Source: an uncultured bacterium
Lineage (GTDB): Bacteria > Patescibacteriota > Minisyncoccia > Moranbacterales > GWC2-37-73
DNA: 9,406 bases
NCBI GenBank assembly: GCA_903866285.1
Contig: CAIPMZ010000079.1
Coordinates: 1-9,406 of the forward strand
Direction: 5' to 3'
In this document: in pieces, positions 4,455 to 9,081 of the stretch
Layout of the letters: every line of letters starts with the position of its first letter
Numbering within the stretch: position 1 is the stretch's first letter
Translations under genes and position numbers: made by a program
The notes under the pieces: model-generated
Databases searched by the model: none
What the model was told of the DNA's origin: nothing
Seen by the model: only the letters and a program-made list of their open reading frames with translations

Positions 4455-6206
4455 AATTCAGCTTACGACAATTTTATCATCTCGGCAATCGACGAGCTTC
4501 CCGCAACCCAGGAGGAATTTTTACAACTGAAGAAAAAACTTTCCAAGCAATATAAATTACCAATTCCAACTAATGCAGATTTGCGCGATCGTTACAATGA
4601 TTTGGTCTTGGAAAATGTGGTTAAGCCTAATCCAGCTTTTGAAGCAATTTTACTTAGCCGACGGATTCGAACCCAATCTGGCGTAGCCGTAGTAGCGGTG
4701 CTAACTAAAGCTTATCCTTGTCCAGGCAAATGCATTTATTGTCCGAGTGAAAAAGAAATGCCAAAAAGCTATCTTTCTAATGAGCCGGCCGTAATGCGCG
4801 CGATTGATTCGCATTTTGACCCATATTTACAAGTCCAAAATCGTCTGCGCTCACTGGAGCTTAATGGGCATAAAACCGACAAAATCGAACTAATCGTGAT
4901 GGGCGGAACTTTTTCTTACCTGCCGAAAGCTTATCAAAAAAGATTTATCACGAGGTGTTTTCAGGCGTGTAATGAATACGATAAAAGTTATAAAGTTCAT
5001 AAAGTTATAAAGTTCATAAAGTCTCTGGATGAAAAACTTTTGAATGAACAACGGAAAAATGAAAAGGCTAGGCATCGAATTATCGGGCTGACCTTGGAAA
5101 CCCGGCCGGATTATATTGACGAAAAAGAAGTTCTTAATTTTCGAGAGCTTGGCTGCACGCGCGTAGAACTTGGCGTGCAAAGTCTTTACGATGACGTTTT
5201 GATACTCAATCAACGAGGACACCTTATCCAAAGCACCATCAAGGCTACCAGCTTGCTCAAGGACGCCGGTTTTAAAATAAACTATCATATGATGCCAGGA
5301 CTGCCAGGCTCGACGCCTAAGCGCGATTTTGAGATGTTTAAAAAACTTTTCGAAGATTCCAATTTCCAACCAGACATGCTTAAAATTTATCCCACCGTTA
5401 TTTTAAAAGACAGCTTACTCTATACAATTTGGAAAAAACAAAAAATAAAAACGCGACAGAAGTCTGCGATCGCAGAGATGTGTCACACTTCTAAAAAGTT
5501 AGAAAACTATAAACCGCTAACAAATCGAGTTTTTGAAAAGCTAGTTTTAAAAATTAAAAACGAAGCTATCGTACCTTACGTCCGCATCGCGCGCCTAATT
5601 CGTGATGTTCCAACCTCGTCTATCGTAGCTGGCCCGACCATTTCTAATCTGCGTCAGATTATTATTCCTGATTCAAATTGTCCCTGCATCCGTTGTCGCG
5701 AAGTCCGCGAAGGTTATACAACCAAAGAACCAATTATTCTAAACCGAATTGACTATCCAGCTTCTGACGGCCAAGAAATTTTCCTACAATATGTTAGCCC
5801 CGACCCGCCTCACGTCGATGAACAGAAATCTCCGCGAGTTGAGGCGGGCAAGCAAAAATTATTCGCTTTACTTCGATTAAGAATTCCATCTGGGAGCTCA
5901 GCTCCCTTTGTGGGAGCTGAGCTCCCACGCAGTGAAAGACTATACGAACTGCTCCCAGTTTTGAAAAACGCCGCCCTTATCCGTGAAGTCCACACCTATG
6001 GCAAAATGACTCAAATTGATAAAAAAAATAATGTAGGCCCTCAACATATTGGGCTTGGAAAAAAACTCCTCCTCGAAGCTGAGCGGATTGCCAAGGAAGA
6101 ATATGGCCTCAAGAAGATTGTCGTAATTTCAGGAGTTGGAGTTCGCAACTATTATCGCAAAGCTGGCTATAAATTGAAGGATACTTACTTGGTTAAAAAG
6201 TTATAG
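4452..6206 (+). CDS. elp3: Elp3-family tRNA uridine-34 modification enzyme (radical SAM + GNAT)
   Basis: Elp3 uses acetyl-CoA and a radical-SAM [4Fe-4S] cluster to add a carboxymethyl group to C5 of the wobble uridine of tRNA; in archaea and some bacteria it works without the other Elongator subunits. The protein is 584 aa. The cluster motif is C90-PGK-C94-IY-C97 within SGVAVVAVLTKAYPCPGKC. Core radical-SAM segments follow: EPAVMRAIDSHFDP, IGLTLETRPD, RVELGVQSL and NYHMMPGLPGSTP. A cysteine cluster C410-P-C412-IR-C415 lies between the two domains. The C-terminal GNAT domain has the acetyl-CoA loop QHIGLGKK (531-538) and ends with RNYYRKAGYKL. It is some tens of residues longer than I would expect, and the excess falls at three repeat-derived stretches (about residues 177-190, 334-346 and 480-492). 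Downstream there is only AT-rich repeat text and no obvious terminator. Confidence 0.96.
   Translation: MNSAYDNFIISAIDELPATQEEFLQLKKKLSKQYKLPIPTNADLRDRYNDLVLENVVKPNPAFEAILLSRRIRTQSGVAVVAVLTKAYPCPGKCIYCPSEKEMPKSYLSNEPAVMRAIDSHFDPYLQVQNRLRSLELNGHKTDKIELIVMGGTFSYLPKAYQKRFITRCFQACNEYDKSYKVHKVIKFIKSLDEKLLNEQRKNEKARHRIIGLTLETRPDYIDEKEVLNFRELGCTRVELGVQSLYDDVLILNQRGHLIQSTIKATSLLKDAGFKINYHMMPGLPGSTPKRDFEMFKKLFEDSNFQPDMLKIYPTVILKDSLLYTIWKKQKIKTRQKSAIAEMCHTSKKLENYKPLTNRVFEKLVLKIKNEAIVPYVRIARLIRDVPTSSIVAGPTISNLRQIIIPDSNCPCIRCREVREGYTTKEPIILNRIDYPASDGQEIFLQYVSPDPPHVDEQKSPRVEAGKQKLFALLRLRIPSGSSAPFVGAELPRSERLYELLPVLKNAALIREVHTYGKMTQIDKKNNVGPQHIGLGKKLLLEAERIAKEEYGLKKIVVISGVGVRNYYRKAGYKLKDTYLVKKL
4982..5022 (+). 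repeat. Tandem repeat inside elp3
   Basis: Two copies of a 17-nt unit built from AAAGTTAT and AAAGTTCAT, plus a partial third, lie end to end. They encode the lysine-rich KSYKVHKVIKFIKS stretch (about residues 177-190) between radical-SAM segments. The frame is kept and no stop is introduced. Confidence 0.75.
5451..5488 (+). repeat. Copy of the 38-bp palindrome inserted in elp3
   Basis: This segment and its right flank match the palindrome at 1283-1320. A 22-nt core (5455-5476, with centre GCGATCGC) is identical, and GTGTCACACTT (5480-5490) is also identical. The left arm and the junction between the arms have a few changes, so the hairpin is imperfect here. It encodes TRQKSAIAEMCHTSKK (about residues 334-349) in frame. 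Confidence 0.88.
5891..5927 (+). repeat. Perfect 16-bp inverted repeat inside elp3
   Basis: TGGGAGCTCAGCTCCC (5891-5906) and GGGAGCTGAGCTCCCA (5912-5927) are exact reverse complements around the loop TTTGT. Each arm is itself nearly self-complementary, so the two also read as a tandem repeat. It encodes SGSSAPFVGAELP (about residues 480-492), between the cysteine cluster and the acetyltransferase core, without breaking the frame. Confidence 0.9.
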
Positions 6207-6305
6207 GGGTTATAATTGTTCTAGATGTTCTAACTGTTGTAATTGTTTGAATGCTTATATATTTAGATGTTTAGATGTTTAGATGAATATTTTGGCTTTT
6301 TAACA
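6207..6305. other. AT-rich repeat spacer after elp3
   Basis: The spacer contains variants of GTTCTAGATGTTCTAAC and three tandem copies of TTTAGATG (about 6261-6284). No gene and no canonical terminator for elp3 is visible. Both elp3 and gene B converge on it. Confidence 0.6.
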
Positions 6306-6343
6306 TAAAAAAGAGCCCGCTAGCTTAAACGCCAACGGGACTC
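6306..6343 (-). terminator. Rho-independent terminator of gene B
   Basis: On the - strand GAGTCCCGTTGGC and GCTAGCGGGCTC pair around a short AT loop, with one bulge and G-U pairs, followed by TTTTTT. It closely resembles the terminator of the paralogue A at 7081-7117 and belongs to the duplicated unit. Confidence 0.85.
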
Positions 6344-6379
6344 ACAAAATAAAAAAACTTTTCATGCCGCTTAGCCCGC

Positions 6380-6796
6380 TTAATTATTGGGCGAATCAGC
6401 GTCTACAAGGCTTAAACGAGCTCCTATTTTAGCCTTGTTTTCAGTGGCAAAATCAAACTTGCTGCAGAAGTCTTTGCCGGCAAATTTGTTGACAATTATA
6501 AACCTCCACTTCAGTGAGGTTTCGTTAAGTTGCAATATAACCAAGCAACCCTCAATCGTTTCCTCAAGCAGTCTCCCTGCAACATCTGCAAGGAATCCCT
6601 CAAGATCCATTACTGCGGCTTTGATGGTTTGCTTCCTTGGCGGGAAAAAAACTTCTACTGATCCAGCCACTTGATAAGACGAAACAATCATCCCAGCGGA
6701 AAGTGTCCGAAAACATACCTTAACTTTCCCAAAGTATGCAACCTCCCATAAACTGGTCCCAACATTTCCTACTTTCGATTCTGTTGCTACCATCAT
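6380..6796 (-). CDS. hypothetical protein B, 138 aa (paralogue of A)
   Basis: I do not recognise this family. It is clearly related to protein A at 7138-7551: both share, in order, VFF, an FL-containing helix, an ILQL strand, KWRF and FCS. About a third of residues agree by eye over the last 90 positions; the first 45 or so agree poorly apart from the opening VAT. AGGAG lies 4 nt before ATG 6796, and that start aligns MMVATES with MLVATRR of A. The protein alternates beta-rich stretches with one helix near residues 60-80, and has no signal peptide or membrane segment. It has its own promoter, leader and terminator. It lies downstream of a truncated copy of the rlmN 3' end, so it arose in a tandem duplication with A. 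The function is unknown. Confidence 0.82.
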   Translation of the reverse strand: MMVATESKVGNVGTSLWEVAYFGKVKVCFRTLSAGMIVSSYQVAGSVEVFFPPRKQTIKAAVMDLEGFLADVAGRLLEETIEGCLVILQLNETSLKWRFIIVNKFAGKDFCSKFDFATENKAKIGARLSLVDADSPNN

Positions 6797-6869
6797 AAAA
6801 CTCCTCTTCATTTTAATGTTTGAGAGACTAAAAATTTGTAACGAACTTCACTTGTTTTTCCAACACTAA

Positions 6870-6898
6870 ATCTTACCCCAAAATTCCCGCCCTGTCAA
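6870..6898 (-). promoter_or_regulatory. Sigma70-type promoter of gene B
   Basis: On the - strand TTGACA (plus 6893-6898) is followed after exactly 17 nt by TAAGAT (plus 6870-6875). The -35 box lies in the 152-bp block that is nearly identical between the two copies, while the spacer and -10 box have diverged. The leader is about 67 nt and resembles that of gene A. Confidence 0.78.
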
Positions 6899-7041
6899 GC
6901 AAAGGCTCAAATTGCCATATTGCTATATTGCTAAATTGTCATAAAAAAAGAACGACAATATAACAGTTTAACAATATAACAATTGTATTTAAGAAGCCAA
7001 CTGCCCGCAAGCTCCTTTAATCTCCTCGCCCAAACTTTTCC
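6890..7041. repeat. 152-bp direct repeat, copy 1
   Basis: This block is identical to 7657-7808 except for one base (G6985 versus T7752). It contains the last 52 or so bases of rlmN, the downstream spacer with its long inverted repeat, and the -35 box of the next gene. Similarity falls sharply at both edges. Confidence 0.95.
6910..6984 (-). other. 31-bp imperfect stem-loop in the spacer, copy 1
   Basis: The arms 6910-6940 and 6954-6984 are inverted copies with seven differences. Read as - strand RNA, four of these become G-U pairs and three remain mismatches, so the fold favours the direction of rlmN transcription. An identical structure lies at 7677-7751. Confidence 0.55.
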
Positions 7042-7069
7042 AGCTAGTAGCGCTGATGGAATATCTTGC
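6989..7069 (-). pseudogene. Remnant of the rlmN 3' end
   Basis: Read on the - strand this encodes ARYSISATSWKSLGEE, then IKGACGQLAS and a stop. It corresponds to the last 26 residues of RlmN (EKYFINATIRKSLGEE onward). The final 16 codons are identical in DNA to the intact gene and the part before them has diverged. It has no start codon or ribosome binding site and begins right after the terminator of gene A. It is a passenger of the tandem duplication. Confidence 0.88.
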
Positions 7070-7080
7070 ATTTTTAACGC

Positions 7081-7117
7081 AAAAAAAGAGCCCGCTGCTT
7101 AAAAGCCAACGGGACTC
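7081..7117 (-). terminator. Rho-independent terminator of gene A
   Basis: On the - strand GAGTCCCGTTGGC and GCAGCGGGCTC pair around TTTTAA and are followed by seven T. It separates gene A from the rlmN remnant and is a close copy of the gene B terminator at 6306-6343. Confidence 0.88.
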
Positions 7118-7137
7118 AACTTGGGGAAAACTCTTGC

Positions 7138-7551
7138 TCAATCTTGAGATGCATCACTCTCTCGATCAGCCATTATGAACGCTTCGCCTTCTGCTGCTTC
7201 TTCATTAGCATAAAGATACTCACTGCAAAAGTTCGGTATGGGATTCTTACTAATAAGCTTAAATCTCCACTTGCGAGTAGTCGGATGAAGTTGGAGAATG
7301 ATGCTAAAGTCTCCGATGGCGTAGTTGGATTTTTTCCCAAGAACGCAACCAAGAAATTTCTTGACCTCTTCTATAACCACGCGAGGGTCCTTCCTGCTCT
7401 CTGAGAAAAAAACATCTGCTTGCTTTTCTTCTCGATAAGAAGCTCTAACCGTTCTATCGGAATATTCTATAACGGTTATTTCAAAAGGCTGAAAAGACAC
7501 GTTATGAATATCCACCAAACGCTTCTCGATTCTTCTTGTTGCTACTAACAT
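7138..7551 (-). CDS. hypothetical protein A, 137 aa (paralogue of B)
   Basis: This protein of unknown family is paralogous to protein B. The frame is open 20 codons further upstream, but AAGGAGC 4-5 nt before ATG 7551 and the alignment with B fix the start at MLVATRRIEK. Visible segments are a beta-rich N-terminal half, a basic/acidic helix near residues 55-70 (VVIEEVKKFLGCVLGKK), the strand pair FSIILQLHPTTRKWRFKLIS, FCSEYLYA, and an acidic tail ending DRESDASQD. No signal peptide, membrane segment or known catalytic motif is seen. It is transcribed in the same direction as rlmN, 205 bases after it, from its own strong promoter, and ends at a terminator. The conserved leader suggests shared regulation of A and B. 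The stop is TGA. Confidence 0.85.
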   Translation of the reverse strand: MLVATRRIEKRLVDIHNVSFQPFEITVIEYSDRTVRASYREEKQADVFFSESRKDPRVVIEEVKKFLGCVLGKKSNYAIGDFSIILQLHPTTRKWRFKLISKNPIPNFCSEYLYANEEAAEGEAFIMADRESDASQD

Positions 7552-7610
7552 AAAAGCTCCTTTTCGTTTTAGCATGTTTGAAAGACCAAAAATTTCAACG
7601 AACTCCACCA
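7552..7610 (-). promoter_or_regulatory. Conserved 5' leader of gene A (shared with B)
   Basis: Read on the - strand, the leader AGTTCGTT, AATTTTTGGTCTTTCAAACAT, then the AAGGAG site is matched in gene B (6797-6850) at roughly four of five positions. This is much better than the coding sequences match, which hints at a functional leader such as a protein or RNA binding site. No known riboswitch class is recognised. Confidence 0.5.
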
Positions 7611-7636
7611 TACAACTTACTATTTTTTAACTATAA

Positions 7637-7665
7637 ATAATACCACAAAGTTCAAACCCTGTCAA
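7637..7665 (-). promoter_or_regulatory. Sigma70-type promoter of gene A
   Basis: On the - strand a perfect TTGACA (plus 7660-7665) and TATTAT (plus 7637-7642) are spaced by exactly 17 nt. It is the best-scoring promoter in the window by eye. The leader is about 78 nt. Confidence 0.85.
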
Positions 7666-7808
7666 GCAAAGGCTCAAATTGCCATATTGCTATATTGCTA
7701 AATTGTCATAAAAAAAGAACGACAATATAACAGTTTAACAATATAACAATTTTATTTAAGAAGCCAACTGCCCGCAAGCTCCTTTAATCTCCTCGCCCAA
7801 ACTTTTCC
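7657..7808. repeat. 152-bp direct repeat, copy 2
   Basis: This is the partner of 6890-7041, offset by 767 bases with a single mismatch. It spans the 3' end of the intact rlmN (stop at 7756-7758), the spacer with its stem-loop (arms 7677-7707 and 7721-7751) and the -35 box of gene A. Confidence 0.95.
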
Positions 7809-8949
7809 GAATCGTGGCGTTGATGAAATATTTTTCCAATTCTTTTTTGAAAAGTTGCGTGCGAGTTTTTGAAGAAGGTTTAAGGTCTGCACTGGTGGCG
7901 TTATAGCGAATCAGGTTCACATGGAGCAGTTGCATACTACCAATGGAGTGCAAATACTGCGCCAGCATTTTTGCGTCCAGCGCGCTGTCATTAACTCCCT
8001 CAAGCATAATGTATTCTAAAAAAACTTTCCGCTTGGTCACTTCGAAATATTTTTGCAAAGCTACTTTCAAACTTTCCAGATTATCCACTTTATTGACTGG
8101 CATGTAAAGACCCCTTTTTTCATCACTGGCAAAATGGAGAGAAATTGCCAAATTCACTTGCGGAAACTCGCTTGCCATTTTTTCAATCCCACTAGCAATC
8201 CCAGCGGTTGAAACCGAAAGACTCCTTGCGCCAAAGCCAAACAATTTTTCATCCGTTAAATCCTTGATACTCTGTGAAACATTTTCCCAATTATTGAAAG
8301 GCTCGCCCATACCCATAAAGACGATGTTGGAAACATCGGAATTTTGAATTTTTAATTTTGAATTTTGAAATGGAGTTAAATTATCTTCTTGATTATTTTC
8401 AACACCGCTTGATTTTGAATTTGTAATTTTTAATTTGTAATTTCCAGTCAGGTATTGTTTCCAAAAAAGAATTTGGTCGGTGATTTCTTCGGCGGTTAAG
8501 TTACGCTTGAAGCCCATTTTGCCAGTAGCGCAAAACCGGCAACCCATCGCGCAACCAACCTGACAAGAAATACAAGCCGACCACGTGCCAGGCTTTGGAG
8601 AAATTAGGACGGTTTCAATTAAATCATGTGTCATCTCGACCTTAATGGAGAGATCTGAGCCCAGATTCTTCGACTCATCATCCTGCTGGCTAATTCGCTC
8701 GCAGTGATAATTATTTAATTTTAATAATGCCTTAATCGACTGTCCGTCATCGGCCACTAAAACTTTCTCAACTTCAAAAGAAAGGATTTTAATTTCTTTA
8801 TCCATTTTCTCTCGTAAATCTTTAGCTAGGGTCGTGATTTCCGAAAATGAAGAAACCCCCTCCGTAAAGACGGCCTTTTGAATTTGCCCCAAACGAAACT
8901 TCGGCAAATTATTTTCGTTTAAAAATTGTGCTAACTTCTGATTATCCAT
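7756..8949 (-). CDS. rlmN: Dual-specificity rRNA/tRNA adenine-C2 methyltransferase RlmN
   Basis: RlmN is a radical-SAM enzyme that methylates C2 of A2503 in 23S rRNA and of A37 in some tRNAs. The cluster motif is C133-AMG-C137-RF-C140 in QVGCAMGCRFCATGKMGFKR. C126, seven residues earlier, matches the E. coli catalytic C118. C392 in GACGQLAS matches the C355 that carries the methyl group. SAM-binding segments GMGEPFNN, SVSTAGIASGI and NLAISLHFA are present. The protein is 397 aa, longer than the roughly 345-375 usual for the family. The excess is in two stretches at residues 80-108 and 169-205, encoded by repeat-like DNA. The ATG is the only start after an in-frame TAG 12 nt upstream; AGGG lies 7 nt before it. 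It follows the glmS terminator, and its 3' end is duplicated downstream. Confidence 0.96.
   Translation of the reverse strand: MDNQKLAQFLNENNLPKFRLGQIQKAVFTEGVSSFSEITTLAKDLREKMDKEIKILSFEVEKVLVADDGQSIKALLKLNNYHCERISQQDDESKNLGSDLSIKVEMTHDLIETVLISPKPGTWSACISCQVGCAMGCRFCATGKMGFKRNLTAEEITDQILFWKQYLTGNYKLKITNSKSSGVENNQEDNLTPFQNSKLKIQNSDVSNIVFMGMGEPFNNWENVSQSIKDLTDEKLFGFGARSLSVSTAGIASGIEKMASEFPQVNLAISLHFASDEKRGLYMPVNKVDNLESLKVALQKYFEVTKRKVFLEYIMLEGVNDSALDAKMLAQYLHSIGSMQLLHVNLIRYNATSADLKPSSKTRTQLFKKELEKYFINATIRKSLGEEIKGACGQLAS
8335..8445 (-). repeat. Spacer-type AT repeat inside rlmN
   Basis: Words such as TTTTGAATTTTTAATTTTGAA and TTTGTAATTTTTAATTTG, identical in style to the intergenic repeats, flank a short non-repeated middle. 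The segment encodes about residues 169-205 (GNYKLKITNSKSSG to KLKIQNSD), just before the conserved VSNIVFMGMGEP. The frame is kept. Confidence 0.75.
8626..8712 (-). repeat. Probable repeat-element insertion inside rlmN
   Basis: This segment encodes residues 80-108 (NYHCERISQQDDESKNLGS onward), which have no counterpart between ALLKLN and LIETVLISPKPGTW in the family as I know it. On the + strand it contains GTCATCTCGACC, GGAGAGATCTGAG and AGATTCTTCGACTC, words I associate with a dispersed palindromic repeat found in several bacterial groups. That association is from memory. Confidence 0.6.
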
Positions 8950-8984
8950 ATCCTTACCCTAACGTAAAAAGTTTTTTAAAGCAA

Positions 8985-9033
8985 ATTAAAAATCCCCCGT
9001 CTGATCTATTCCTTAAATATCAGAACGGGGGGA
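8985..9033 (-). terminator. Rho-independent terminator of glmS
   Basis: On the - strand CCCCCGT-CTGAT and ATCAG-ACGGGGG pair with a one-base bulge around an AT-rich loop, followed by ATTTTTAATTT. It lies about 50 nt after the glmS stop and upstream of rlmN, so rlmN is probably transcribed separately. Confidence 0.85.
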
Positions 9034-9081
9034 TAAAAATTAATTGGCAACAGTATTTCGATTCAAAGTCAAGCCCTCACG

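Noticed and set aside
4890..5369. A 159-codon open frame on the - strand inside elp3
   Set aside because: It is fully antisense to conserved radical-SAM coding sequence, has no ribosome binding site and no recognisable domain.
5810..5995. A - strand open frame across the elp3 hairpin
   Set aside because: It exists because the inverted repeat is open in several frames. It has no start signals and overlaps elp3 completely.
7144..7404. A + strand open frame opposite gene A
   Set aside because: Gene A has the promoter, ribosome binding site, terminator and a paralogue. The opposite frame has none of these.
7552..7655. A riboswitch in the leader of gene A
   Set aside because: The leader is conserved with gene B, but no known riboswitch core and no alternative terminator before the start codon are visible.
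6890..7808. The pair of 152-bp repeats as a CRISPR, integron or phage attachment system
   Set aside because: There are only two long copies, with no short spacers, no attC-type fold and no integrase or Cas gene. A tandem duplication explains the rlmN tail and both terminators more simply.
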